Below are positions 8,965-17,682 of a stretch of 64,000 nucleotides of DNA, piece by piece. Both the position numbers and the translations under genes were made by a program. How positions within the stretch are numbered: position 1 is the first letter of the stretch; every line of letters begins with the position of its first letter. Source of the stretch: CAIXSC01 sp046349915 (GTDB taxonomy: Bacteria > Planctomycetota > Planctomycetia > Pirellulales > Pirellulaceae); contig JAXMBL010000006.1 in the NCBI GenBank assembly GCA_046349915.1, forward strand, positions 496,001 through 560,000. Reading direction: 5' to 3'. The notes beneath the pieces were generated by a model. The model was not told the DNA's origin. It searched no databases and was given only the letters and a program-made list of their open reading frames with translations.

Positions 8965-9906
8965 ATGTCGCTGCCGCGTGTGATTGCCGATGGTCCGCTC
9001 GCGCCCCTGGTCGTGGAGTTGCTCGCGGGGAAAGTTGAGTTGTTGCCGTGGAGCGAAACGCGTGGCGAGCTGACGCGACCTGTCGATGCATTGTATACGT
9101 ACGGGCATCCGTTAGTGGATGGAGCGTTATTGGATCGAGTGCCGGGCGTGAGGGTGATCAGTAACTATGGCGTGGGTGTGGATCACATTCGGCTGGCGGA
9201 CGCGGTGGCTCGCGGCATTCCGGTGGGCAATACGCCTGGAATACTCGACGGGGCGACGGCGGATATGGCGTTCACCTTGCTGCTTGCCGCCGCTCGGCGC
9301 TTGATCGAAGGCGATCATTACGCGCGTAGTCCAGCCTTCACTCATTACGATCCAGGGTACATGTTGGGGCGCGAGGTTCACTCGCAGACGATTGGCATAG
9401 TCGGCATGGGGCGAATTGGACGACAGATCGCTCAACGGGCTCGTGGATTCGACATGCGCGTGGTCTATCATAATCGTCGTCGCGATGAGGCGTCGGAGAA
9501 GAAATTCGAGGCCAGGTATGTGCCGTTTGATGAGTTGTTGGAGGTGAGTGACTTTGTGGTGCTGAGCGTCCCGTTGACCGATGAGACTCGCGGGCTCATA
9601 GGGGCGGCTCAGTTGCGAAAAATGAAACCGACCGCGATTCTGGTCAATGTGGCTCGAGGGCCTGTGGTAGACACCAACGCACTGACCGCGGCATTACGAG
9701 AGCGTTGGATTTATGGCGCCGGAGTAGATGTGACTGATCCCGAACCGTTGACGCGCGATCATCCTCTATTGAGCTGCGACAATTTGACCATCGCTCCTCA
9801 TCTTGGCAGCGCCACCGAGGAGACTCGTCGCAAGATGGCGGAGATCTCGGTCGCAAACTTGCTGGCGGGCATTGAGGGGCGGGATTTGTTGCATCGAGTG
9901 GCATGA
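8965..9906 (+). CDS. D-isomer-specific 2-hydroxyacid dehydrogenase
   Basis: A 313-residue NAD(P)-dependent cytoplasmic oxidoreductase. The Rossmann motif GIVGMGRIGRQIAQRA, the catalytic Arg in ILVNVARGPVVDT, the Glu in GVDVTDPEPL and the His in IAPHLGSATEETR are all present at family spacing. The N-terminal catalytic domain begins MSLPRVIADGPLAPLVVELL and includes ISNYGVGVDHIRL. Best-guess substrates are glyoxylate/hydroxypyruvate or a 2-ketogluconate-type sugar acid; the sequence alone does not decide. AGAAAGG lies 8 bp upstream of the ATG. It follows the DUF1501 gene at 54 bp and may share its transcript, which would tie it to metabolism of the product of that uncharacterised system. Confidence 0.9.
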   Translation: MSLPRVIADGPLAPLVVELLAGKVELLPWSETRGELTRPVDALYTYGHPLVDGALLDRVPGVRVISNYGVGVDHIRLADAVARGIPVGNTPGILDGATADMAFTLLLAAARRLIEGDHYARSPAFTHYDPGYMLGREVHSQTIGIVGMGRIGRQIAQRARGFDMRVVYHNRRRDEASEKKFEARYVPFDELLEVSDFVVLSVPLTDETRGLIGAAQLRKMKPTAILVNVARGPVVDTNALTAALRERWIYGAGVDVTDPEPLTRDHPLLSCDNLTIAPHLGSATEETRRKMAEISVANLLAGIEGRDLLHRVA

Positions 9907-9911
9907 CCCTG

Positions 9912-9937
9912 TAGCGGAATTCGCCAGAATTCCGTCG
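9912..9937. repeat. GGAATTC palindrome
   Basis: GGAATTC and GAATTCC form a perfect 7-bp stem with a GCCA loop just after the dehydrogenase stop codon. A related hairpin lies at 10034-10053. It may act as a terminator-like hairpin or a REP-type repeat; there is no T-run. Confidence 0.55.
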
Positions 9938-10033
9938 TGGCGAGCGAACAAGCGCCGCAAAGCTTCGGCTCAAGAGTCCGCCCAACCGCTCCCCGCTTCC
10001 TGCTGCATAGCGAGTGGTCTGGTGGGTCACGGT

Positions 10034-10053
10034 CGGAACCCTAGCGAGTTCCG
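10034..10053. repeat. GGAAC...GTTCC palindrome, related to the 9912 element
   Basis: CGGAAC and GTTCCG flank an 8-base loop containing AGCGA. The arrangement resembles the palindrome 120 bp upstream and suggests a second, degenerate copy of the same small element in the space before the kdp locus. Confidence 0.4.
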
Positions 10054-10079
10054 CGACGCCTGAGATCCCGCCCCTCATC

Positions 10080-10096
10080 TTTACACTTTCTTGACA
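10080..10096 (+). promoter_or_regulatory. Candidate KdpE-binding box upstream of the kdp operon
   Basis: TTTACACTTTCTTGACA differs at three of 17 positions from the Escherichia coli kdpFABC KdpE box as I recall it (TTTATA-N5-TTTACA). It keeps two hexamers on the same face of the helix at 11-bp spacing. It lies 83 bp before the first kdp reading frame, and the cognate sensor and regulator are encoded at the far end of the same cluster. No good -10 hexamer follows at standard spacing, as expected for an activator-dependent promoter. Confidence 0.5.
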
Positions 10097-10178
10097 TCTC
10101 CCGGCACATTCTTGAGCCCCTTTTAGCGCGACATCCGCAACAATTCACTCGATGGTATTACACATCGGAGACTTGGTT

Positions 10179-10271
10179 ATGGATTTCGCTTGGCTTGGGG
10201 CGGGGATTGCGTTTTTTATCGGGTGTCTCGTGTTGGTCGGGATGATGACTCGGCTGTTCCGCGAGGAGTGA
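10179..10271 (+). CDS. Small single-span membrane protein, KdpF-like (first copy)
   Basis: A 30-codon frame (MDFAWLGAGIAFFIGCLVLV, ending RLFREE) encodes one transmembrane helix with a short basic-acidic tail. GGAG lies about 9 bp before the ATG. It ends 4 bp before the start of the next tiny gene, and both begin with MDF. Its place at the head of the operon and its size suggest a KdpF-type peptide or a duplicated derivative that stabilises the Kdp complex; the assignment rests on context because such peptides carry little sequence signal. Confidence 0.6.
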   Translation: MDFAWLGAGIAFFIGCLVLVGMMTRLFREE

Positions 10272-10275
10272 AGTT

Positions 10276-10368
10276 ATGGATTTCATTACGATCGTGGCGC
10301 TAGTCATGGTTGCGGGGCTAGGCGCCTATCTTGCCGCCGCACTGCTCTTTCCGGAGTCTCTCTCATGA
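10276..10368 (+). CDS. kdpF: Potassium-transporting ATPase small subunit KdpF
   Basis: A 30-codon frame (MDFITIVALVMVAGLGAYLA, ending ALLFPESLS) with one hydrophobic helix and the LL-P-E-type ending of KdpF. Its TGA overlaps the kdpA start in ATGA, so the two are translationally coupled, as is usual for kdpF-kdpA. GAGGAG lies 8 bp upstream, inside the end of the preceding small gene. KdpF is a lipid-like stabiliser of the KdpABC complex in the inner membrane. Confidence 0.78.
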   Translation: MDFITIVALVMVAGLGAYLAAALLFPESLS

Positions 10369-12143
10369 CAGTCAATGGACTGCTTCAAGTCATCCTCTAC
10401 TTGGGTGCACTGTTCGTACTGGCCAAGCCACTCGGCAAGTACATGGCCAAGGTCTATTCAGATGCCGAGTCGCCCTGTGGCAAATTCCTAGGGCTTGTCG
10501 AACGGTACGCGTATCGCGTGATGGGCGTGGAAGCTCGACGGGAGATGACGTGGCGTCAATATGCCCAGGCAGCACTCGCCTTCAGCCTGGTTAGCTTCAT
10601 CGCGCTGTACTGCCTACAGCGACTTCAAGCGTGGTTGCCGCTGAACCCCACATCCGCGCCGTCGATTAGTTCTGACTCGGCGTTCAATACATCGGTCAGC
10701 TTCGTGACGAACACGAATTGGCAGGCGTACGCGGGTGAGTCGACGATGAGTCATCTGACGCAGATGCTGGGACTCGCCGTACAGAACTTCGCGTCCGCGG
10801 CCGTCGGTTTGTCGGTACTTGTGGCGCTGGTGCGAGGTTTCACGCGTGAGTCGACCGAACTAATCGGCAACTTTTGGTGTGACACGGTGCGAGGCGTGCT
10901 CTACCTATTGCTTCCATTGTCGCTCTTGCTGGCGTTGTTCTTGGTATCGCAAGGAGTGGTTCAGACTTTCGCAGGCCGCATGGAGGTGGCGCTCGTCGAA
11001 CCAAAGACAAACGAAGGAGGTGAACCGGTCACGACGCAAACGTTGGTTTTGGGACCCGTGGCATCGCAGATTGCCATCAAGCAACTCGGCACAAACGGTG
11101 GCGGCTTTTTCAACGCCAATGCGGCTCATCCCTTCGAGAATCCGACCCCCTTGGCAAGTTTCGTGCAATCGTTAGCGATCCTGCTGATCCCGGCGGCGAG
11201 TTGCTTCATGTTGGGCGAGTTAGTGAGTGATCGTCGCCAGGGCTTTGCCTTGCTGGCGGCTATGACCATCGTGCTGGTTCCGTTGATCATTGCGACCATA
11301 GCTGTCGAGCAGCGAGGTAATCCGCGGCTTTCTGAACGTGAGGTGGATCAAGCGGCTAGCGAGCTGCAAGCGGGCGGCAACATGGAGGGCAAGGAGACTC
11401 GATTCGGTATCGCTCATTCATCGCTCTGGGCGGTCGCGACCACCGCCGCCTCGAATGGTTCCGTCAACTCGATGCACGACTCCTACTCGCCGCTGGGTGG
11501 GCTCATTCCGATGTGGCTGATGCAATTGGGAGAGGTGATCTTCGGAGGTGTGGGATCGGGACTTTACGGAATGTTGGTATTCGCGATTCTGGCGGTCTTC
11601 GTCGCGGGACTCATGGTGGGGCGAACGCCGGAGTATTTGGGAAAGAAAATCGGCGCCGTGGAAATGAAGATGGCGGCGATAGCGGTTCTTCTTCCGTGTG
11701 CAATGGTGCTGGTAGGAACCGCAATCGCTGTCAGCTCGACCGCTGGCAGGTCGGCGCTCTTGAACCAGGGACCTCATGGCTTTAGTGAGATTCTGTATGC
11801 GTTCTCGTCCGCGGCGAACAACAACGGCAGCGCGTTCGCGGGCCTTTCCGCCAACTCACCCTTCTACAACGCCTTGCTCGGTGGGGCGATGTTGATGGGC
11901 CGATTTGGCGTCATGTTACCGGTTCTTGCCATCGCAGGCTCGTTAGCCCGAAAACCGCGAGTGCCCGCGAGTGCCGGTACGTTGCCGACCCATACATCCT
12001 TGTTTGTCGTGTTGCTGATCGCCGTAGTCGTGGTAGTCGGGGCGCTGAGCTTCCTGCCATCACTTGCTCTCGGCCCAATCGCCGAGCACTTCTCGGCGTC
12101 CGCCACGACTGAGGTGCAGATTTCAGGAGACAGTTCGTCATGA
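10365..12143 (+). CDS. kdpA: Potassium-transporting ATPase subunit KdpA
   Basis: A 592-residue inner-membrane channel-like subunit that selects and binds K+ in the KdpFABC high-affinity pump. The four pore-loop repeats of the SKT superfamily can be seen, including SFVTNTNWQAYAGESTMSHL, QLGTNGGGFFNANAAHPFEN and SSAANNNGSAFAGLSANSPF, with many hydrophobic spans between them. Length is close to the family's 550-600 residues. It is coupled to kdpF by ATGA and to kdpB by another four-base overlap, so all subunits are made in order from one message. Expression is expected at low potassium under KdpDE. Confidence 0.97.
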   Translation: MTVNGLLQVILYLGALFVLAKPLGKYMAKVYSDAESPCGKFLGLVERYAYRVMGVEARREMTWRQYAQAALAFSLVSFIALYCLQRLQAWLPLNPTSAPSISSDSAFNTSVSFVTNTNWQAYAGESTMSHLTQMLGLAVQNFASAAVGLSVLVALVRGFTRESTELIGNFWCDTVRGVLYLLLPLSLLLALFLVSQGVVQTFAGRMEVALVEPKTNEGGEPVTTQTLVLGPVASQIAIKQLGTNGGGFFNANAAHPFENPTPLASFVQSLAILLIPAASCFMLGELVSDRRQGFALLAAMTIVLVPLIIATIAVEQRGNPRLSEREVDQAASELQAGGNMEGKETRFGIAHSSLWAVATTAASNGSVNSMHDSYSPLGGLIPMWLMQLGEVIFGGVGSGLYGMLVFAILAVFVAGLMVGRTPEYLGKKIGAVEMKMAAIAVLLPCAMVLVGTAIAVSSTAGRSALLNQGPHGFSEILYAFSSAANNNGSAFAGLSANSPFYNALLGGAMLMGRFGVMLPVLAIAGSLARKPRVPASAGTLPTHTSLFVVLLIAVVVVVGALSFLPSLALGPIAEHFSASATTEVQISGDSSS

Positions 12144-14203
12144 GTCGTACTCAATCGCAATGGATGAACCGAACCCTCATCACGGAAGCTATCGTTGGTT
12201 CATTCCAGAAGCTTGATCCCCGCGTTCAGATACGCAATCCGGTGATGTTCGCCGTGTATGTGGGGAGCATTTTTACGTCGGTTTTGTGGCTGCGTTCCTT
12301 GTTTTATACCGCGAGTGAGCCTGCGGGGTTCATTCTCGGCATCAGTGTGTGGCTTTGGTTTACTGTTCTCTTCGCCAACTTTGCCGAGGCAATCGCGGAG
12401 GGGAGTGGTCGAGCGCAAGCGGCATCACTGCGGAAGAGCCGCACCGATGTGCGTGCTAACCGGATGAAGGATCGTGAAAAGGACGTAGTGGAATCGGTGA
12501 ACGCCGCGGATCTGCGATTAGGCGATGTCGTGATCGTGAAGGCGGGTGAGACGATTCCAGCGGACGGTGAGGTGATAGAGGGAGTTGCCTCGGTCGATGA
12601 GAGTGCGGTCACGGGCGAGAGCGCACCTGTCGTGCGAGAAAGCGGCGGTGATCGCAGTTCCGTGACCGGTGGAACGCGAGTGATCTCCGACTGGTTGGTG
12701 GTCCAGGTGCGCAGTCTGCCCGGCGAGAGCTTTCTGGATCGTATGATCGCCATGGTCGAAGGTGCTCGTCGGCAGAAGACGCCGAATGAGATCGCATTGG
12801 CAATTCTGCTGGCCGCGCTCACTCTCATCTTTCTGCTTGTCGTGGCGACCTTGTTGCCATTTTCGCAATTTGTCTCCGACGCCATGGGGCGAGGCCGTCC
12901 GATTGGCTTGACTGTATTGGTCGCGTTGTTCGTGTGTCTCGCGCCTACGACGATCGGTGCGTTATTGTCCGCGATTGGAATTGCGGGCATGAATCGGTTG
13001 AGTCGAGCGAATGTCATCGCGATGTCGGGGCGAGCGGTGGAAGCGGCAGGAGACGTCGACGTGCTGTTGTTGGACAAGACGGGCACGATAACACTGGGGA
13101 ACCGGCAAGCCACTCGGTTCTTGCCTGCGACGGGTGTAGCGGAACGCGAACTGGCCGAGGCGGCTCATCTGGCTTCTTTGGCCGATGAAACCGCGGAAGG
13201 GCGCAGTATCGCGATTCTGGCGAAGAACCGCTTTGGATTGCGTGGACGCGATCTGGAGCGAATCCAACCGCATTTCGTCCCATTTTCGGCTCGAACGCGG
13301 ATGAGCGGCGTCACGCTCGAGGGCCATGAAATTCGCAAAGGCGCCGGAGACGCGATTGAAACGCACGTACGACGCCTCGGTGGGTTCTTGCCCGAGGACG
13401 TCCGCCTTGCCGCTCAACAAGTTTCCAAGGCGGGCGGTACGCCGCTGGTGGTCAGTCACGATGCTCGCGTGCTAGGAGTGATCGAGCTGAAGGATATCGT
13501 CAAGGGAGGCATTAAGGAGCGATTTGCGGAACTTCGTCACATGGGAATCAAGACGGTGATGATCACCGGCGATAACCCGCTGACCGCGGCCGCGATCGCC
13601 GCCGAGGCGGGAGTGGATGACTTCTTGGCCGAGGCGACCCCGGAGGCAAAGCTGGCTTTGATCCGTGACTATCAGAAGGGTGGGCGATTAGTTGCCATGA
13701 CGGGCGACGGTACGAACGATGCGCCTGCCCTGGCGCAAGCGGATGTCGCGGTGGCCATGAACAGCGGCACGCAGGCCGCCAAGGAAGCGGGGAATATGGT
13801 CGACTTGGACTCGAATCCGACCAAGCTGATCGAGATCGTCAATATCGGCAAGCAACTGTTGATGACGCGCGGAGCGCTCACGACTTTCAGCATCGCGAAC
13901 GATGTCGCGAAGTACTTCGCGATCTTGCCGGCGGCATTCGTGACGACCTACCCTGAACTGAAGTCGCTCGACCTGATGCGGCTGACATCGCCTGCGAGCG
14001 CCGTTCTGTCGGCAGTCATCTTTAATGCGCTGATCATCATTGCCCTTGTGCCGCTGGCGTTGCGAGGCGTGTCGCTTCGACCCGTCGGCGCCGAAAAACT
14101 ACTGCGAGACAACTTGCTGGTCTATGGCGTGGGCGGGCTGCTTGTCCCCTTCGTGGCCATTAAGGTGATCGACATCGTGGTGGCCGCGATCGGGTTTGCC
14201 TAG
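12140..14203 (+). CDS. kdpB: Potassium-transporting P-type ATPase subunit KdpB
   Basis: A 687-residue P-type ATPase that powers Kdp transport. The phosphorylation motif DKTGT (aspartate near residue 312), the actuator-domain motif SAVTGESAPV, the hinge MTGDGTNDAPALAQADVAVA and the membrane segment LAPTTIGALLSAIGIAGMNR are all intact. The start overlaps the kdpA stop by 4 bp. The protein is inserted in the cytoplasmic membrane with its nucleotide and phosphorylation domains in the cytosol. A 68-bp gap separates it from kdpC. Nothing unusual is seen in catalytic positions. Confidence 0.97.
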   Translation: MSRTQSQWMNRTLITEAIVGSFQKLDPRVQIRNPVMFAVYVGSIFTSVLWLRSLFYTASEPAGFILGISVWLWFTVLFANFAEAIAEGSGRAQAASLRKSRTDVRANRMKDREKDVVESVNAADLRLGDVVIVKAGETIPADGEVIEGVASVDESAVTGESAPVVRESGGDRSSVTGGTRVISDWLVVQVRSLPGESFLDRMIAMVEGARRQKTPNEIALAILLAALTLIFLLVVATLLPFSQFVSDAMGRGRPIGLTVLVALFVCLAPTTIGALLSAIGIAGMNRLSRANVIAMSGRAVEAAGDVDVLLLDKTGTITLGNRQATRFLPATGVAERELAEAAHLASLADETAEGRSIAILAKNRFGLRGRDLERIQPHFVPFSARTRMSGVTLEGHEIRKGAGDAIETHVRRLGGFLPEDVRLAAQQVSKAGGTPLVVSHDARVLGVIELKDIVKGGIKERFAELRHMGIKTVMITGDNPLTAAAIAAEAGVDDFLAEATPEAKLALIRDYQKGGRLVAMTGDGTNDAPALAQADVAVAMNSGTQAAKEAGNMVDLDSNPTKLIEIVNIGKQLLMTRGALTTFSIANDVAKYFAILPAAFVTTYPELKSLDLMRLTSPASAVLSAVIFNALIIIALVPLALRGVSLRPVGAEKLLRDNLLVYGVGGLLVPFVAIKVIDIVVAAIGFA

Positions 14204-14271
14204 GGATCGATACCTCCAGACTACCGCACGATCGATCGTCACTACGTTCAAGACGACTAGGAGAATTCAAG

Positions 14272-14877
14272 ATGTTCACAACTCTTCGACCCGCGCTGGT
14301 CTTGCTTGCGATTCTGACCATCGTGACAGGCGTCGTTTATCCGGCAGCGATCACGGCTATCGCTCAGCTGGCATTTTCCCGGCAGGCCAACGGCAGCTTG
14401 TTGATAAAAGGCGAGCGAGTGGTGGGTTCGGAATGGATCGGGCAGTCGTTCACGCGGCCCGAGTATCTATGGGGACGCTTGTCGGCGACCGGGGGGAGTC
14501 CGTACGATGCGACGGCGTCGAGTGGTTCGAATCTGGGGCAGTCGCATCCCGCGCTGCTAGCGGCTGTGGAACGCCGAATGGCTGAGTTGCGCCAGGGAAA
14601 CTCGCAGGCGGATGGCGATTCGGCCGAGCTGGCCGAAGGTCCGATACCTGTTGATCTTGTCACCTCGTCGGCCAGCGGCCTCGATCCGCATATTTCACCC
14701 GCGGCTGCTCAATTCCAGACGCCTCGCATCGCGGCAGCAAGAAAAATGGAAGAATCGGAAGTACGAAAAATCATCGCTCGCCATACCGAGTCGCGTTGGC
14801 TGGGTTTGTTGGGCGAGCCGCGAGTGCACGTCCTGCGAGTGAACTTGGAACTCGATCAGTTGCCTGCGAGCCCGTGA
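14272..14877 (+). CDS. kdpC: Potassium-transporting ATPase subunit KdpC
   Basis: A 201-residue subunit with one N-terminal membrane helix (LVLLAILTIVTGVVYPAAI) and a periplasm-facing domain. Family motifs are present: GSEWIGQSFTRPEYLWGRLS, ASSGSNLGQSHPAL and TSSASGLDPHISPAAAQFQ. KdpC is needed for assembly and ATP affinity of the pump. AGGAG lies about 9 bp before the ATG. Only 3 bp separate it from kdpD, so structural and regulatory genes are likely cotranscribed. Confidence 0.96.
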   Translation: MFTTLRPALVLLAILTIVTGVVYPAAITAIAQLAFSRQANGSLLIKGERVVGSEWIGQSFTRPEYLWGRLSATGGSPYDATASSGSNLGQSHPALLAAVERRMAELRQGNSQADGDSAELAEGPIPVDLVTSSASGLDPHISPAAAQFQTPRIAAARKMEESEVRKIIARHTESRWLGLLGEPRVHVLRVNLELDQLPASP

Positions 14878-14880
14878 GCT

Positions 14881-17574
14881 ATGGATTCCAACGTGCGCCC
14901 CAATCCAGACGAATTGTTGGCACAGGTGCGAGTGGCCGAGAAGGACTCGCGTCGAGGCGTGCTGCGCATCTTCTTTGGATATGCAGCGGGAGTAGGCAAG
15001 ACGTATACGATGCTGGAAGCCGCCAAATTAGCGGCGACTGCTGGACGTGACGTGGTGATTGGCTACGTCGAGCCGCATGATCGGCCGGAGACTCAGGCCT
15101 TGACGCGAGGTCTTGAGTCCTTGCCTGTAAGGCAATTGGAATACCGCGGGGTGGTGCTGCGTGAATTGAATGTCGATGCCGCGCTGGCTCGTCGTCCCGA
15201 CGTACTGATTGTCGACGAATTAGCGCACACGAATGCTCTGGGGAGCAGGCACGAGAAGCGATGGCAGGACGTAGCGGAAGTGCTGGACGCAGGCATTAAT
15301 GTCTGGACGACGTTGAACGTCCAACATATTGAAAGCCTGAATGATGTGGTGGGACAGATTACGGGCGTGGTGGTGCGCGAGACGATTCCCGACCAAGTCT
15401 TCGACTCGGCGGCTGAAATCGAGTTGATCGACATTACGCCAGAGGAATTGATCGAACGACTGCGAGCGGGAAAGGTCTATGTCGGGGAGCAGGCGCTGCG
15501 AGCCATTCAGTCGTTCTTTCAACGCCAGAATCTGACGGCGCTGCGCGAATTATCTCTGCGTCAGGCGGCTCGACGCATCCACGTGGATGTCGAATCTGCT
15601 CGGCGGGAGAAAGCCATTAAGCGTCCTTGGGCGACGCGCGAACGATTATTGGTCTGCGTGGGACCAAGTCCGACGACCGCACGCGTGATCCGAACGGCCA
15701 AGCGAATCGCGTCGGCGCTGGATGCGGATTGGTTGGCCGTGTGTGTTGACGTTACTGGCGACTCGACGGATAGTCCAACCAAGCAGCGAGTCGCCCAGCA
15801 TTTGAGGCTTGCCGAACGACTCGGCGCCGAGACGATCACGTTGGCGGGACACGAAGTCGCGGAGACAATACTCGATTACGCCAGATCCAGAAACGTCACG
15901 AAGATCTTCCTCGGAAAAACTCGCCAGTCACGCGTGCGCCGTTGGCTATGGGGAGCGGTGGGCGACCAGTTGCTCGACCAAAGCGGGGATATCGACGTCT
16001 ACGTCATTCATGGCGACCCAGAGGATGAGGGGAAAATACGAGCGGCCACGCTGCGCGGCATCGGACTCTTGCCCGATTACGCGAAAGCAGCGATCATCGT
16101 CGCGGCAACGAGCGGAGTCGGACTCATTCTGCGGAAGATGCACCTCGCGGACGCCGAGGCGAACACGGTTATGCTTTTCTTGGCCGCGGTCGCTTGGACG
16201 GCGGTGAAGTATGGCCGGGGAGTATCAATTGCGGCGAGCATCTTGTCAGTCTTGGCGTTCGACTTTCTCTTTGTACCGCCGGTTCACACGTTTGCCATCG
16301 CGGATGCTCAGTACATTGTCACGTTCGCGGTGATGCTGATCATTGGCATCGTGATAAGCACGTTGACCTCTCGCTTGAGGGCCCAGGTCGAAAGCACTCG
16401 CCTGCGTGAACGCCGCACTTCCGCTCAGTACGAACTCGGCAAACAACTCAGTTCGTTATATGGAGACGTCTTTCTAGCGGGGACCGCGGGCGCTCGAATT
16501 GCCGAAATGTTCGGCGGAGAAGTGGCGATCTACCTGACTCGCAAGGAAGGCATGCCAGAGGTCGTCTACGGCCGCGACTCGGTCATTGCCGCGGATGGGG
16601 TGAGCGTGGCCGTGGCTCAATGGGCGATTGAGCATGACCAAATGGCTGGGGCGGGAACGAATACGCTTCCCAACGCGATGGCCCTGTTCATCCCACTCGT
16701 GGGCGCTCAAAGCACTCAGGGGGCCATTGCCATCCGCGTGCCCAATCCCGATCGTCTGCTTGATCCCGAGGAACGACGCTTGCTGGAAGCATGCGCGAGT
16801 CAACTGGCCATAGCGCTCGAACGAGACCGCATGACGATCGATGCGGCCGAGTCACGTGTGGCCGCGGAGACCGAGAAAGTGCGCAGTGGTCTCCTGAGCA
16901 GCGTTTCGCATGACTTGAAGACGCCGTTGGCGGCGATCGCTGGTGCGAGCGGTAGTTTGCTGGAAACTCCATCGCTCGACGAAACAACTCGCCGACAACT
17001 CCTGGAGACTGTCGCCGAGGAGGCGGCTCGTCTGAATCGGTTGCTCGAGAACGTGTTGCAGATGTCGAAGATCGATGCCGGGGCGTCGCCTCCCAACATG
17101 CAATGGCACTTGCTGGAGGATGTGGTGGGTTCGGCAATGCACCGCACGCGACACGCGCTGGAGGGGCGCCACGTGTCGGTGGAACTGCCGAGAGACTTGC
17201 CGTTGCTACATGTTGACGGAGTCCTCTTGGAACAGGTCTTCGTAAATCTGCTGGAAAACGCCGCTCGACACACGCCGTCAGGCACGCGGGTGGAGGTGCA
17301 TGCCGCCGTGGATGCGGGGATGTTGCGAGTGGCGGTCAGTGATAATGGTCCCGGACTTCCCGCGGGTGAAGAACAACGGGTGTTTGAACGCTTTTATCGA
17401 GCGTCGGACTCCAGGGATAGCGGCCGTGGAAGTGGGCTAGGTTTGGCCATTTGTCGAGCTATCATCACAGCTCACGGCGGTAGCATCATCGCCTCGAATC
17501 GTCCGGGTGGCGGCGCGGAGTTCGTCATTCGCTTGCCGCTGGCCCAGAACCCGCCGCAAGTGGTGGTAGACTGA
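14881..17574 (+). CDS. kdpD: Potassium sensor histidine kinase KdpD
   Basis: An 897-residue membrane sensor kinase. It starts with the KdpD domain containing a Walker A-like motif (GYAAGVGKTYTML), followed by a universal-stress-protein-like domain (LLVCVGPSPTTARVIRTAKR). Closely packed membrane spans (DUF4118, roughly residues 400-500) come next, then a GAF-like region. The kinase core has the phospho-accepting His at about residue 676 (SSVSHDLKTPLAAIAG), the N-box (VFVNLLENAARHTP) and the G-boxes (SDNGPGLPAGEE, GRGSGLGLAICRAI). It senses low potassium or turgor and phosphorylates KdpE. It begins 3 bp after kdpC. Confidence 0.96.
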   Translation: MDSNVRPNPDELLAQVRVAEKDSRRGVLRIFFGYAAGVGKTYTMLEAAKLAATAGRDVVIGYVEPHDRPETQALTRGLESLPVRQLEYRGVVLRELNVDAALARRPDVLIVDELAHTNALGSRHEKRWQDVAEVLDAGINVWTTLNVQHIESLNDVVGQITGVVVRETIPDQVFDSAAEIELIDITPEELIERLRAGKVYVGEQALRAIQSFFQRQNLTALRELSLRQAARRIHVDVESARREKAIKRPWATRERLLVCVGPSPTTARVIRTAKRIASALDADWLAVCVDVTGDSTDSPTKQRVAQHLRLAERLGAETITLAGHEVAETILDYARSRNVTKIFLGKTRQSRVRRWLWGAVGDQLLDQSGDIDVYVIHGDPEDEGKIRAATLRGIGLLPDYAKAAIIVAATSGVGLILRKMHLADAEANTVMLFLAAVAWTAVKYGRGVSIAASILSVLAFDFLFVPPVHTFAIADAQYIVTFAVMLIIGIVISTLTSRLRAQVESTRLRERRTSAQYELGKQLSSLYGDVFLAGTAGARIAEMFGGEVAIYLTRKEGMPEVVYGRDSVIAADGVSVAVAQWAIEHDQMAGAGTNTLPNAMALFIPLVGAQSTQGAIAIRVPNPDRLLDPEERRLLEACASQLAIALERDRMTIDAAESRVAAETEKVRSGLLSSVSHDLKTPLAAIAGASGSLLETPSLDETTRRQLLETVAEEAARLNRLLENVLQMSKIDAGASPPNMQWHLLEDVVGSAMHRTRHALEGRHVSVELPRDLPLLHVDGVLLEQVFVNLLENAARHTPSGTRVEVHAAVDAGMLRVAVSDNGPGLPAGEEQRVFERFYRASDSRDSGRGSGLGLAICRAIITAHGGSIIASNRPGGGAEFVIRLPLAQNPPQVVVD

Positions 17575-17615
17575 GTGGGCAGCCTCGCCAAGAAAACATA
17601 GGCCCCATATGATTA

Positions 17616-17646
17616 ATGTACGCCGGACTTCTAGTCCGTCGTACAT
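17616..17646. repeat. Dispersed palindrome, GACGGACT family, copy 2 (between kdpD and kdpE)
   Basis: ATGTACGCCGGACT and AGTCCGTCGTACAT form a 14-bp inverted repeat with one mismatch around TCT. It sits within the 108-bp gap between kdpD and kdpE, where it could attenuate transcription or process the message between sensor and regulator. Confidence 0.75.
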
Positions 17647-17682
17647 TGGACGACAACCTTACCTCGGCATCGCCCCACGAAA

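Noticed and set aside
10104..10120. Possible sigma-54 promoter (CGGCACATTCTTGA)
   Set aside because: The spacing between the GG and the expected GC element is wrong by one or two bases and the GC is absent.
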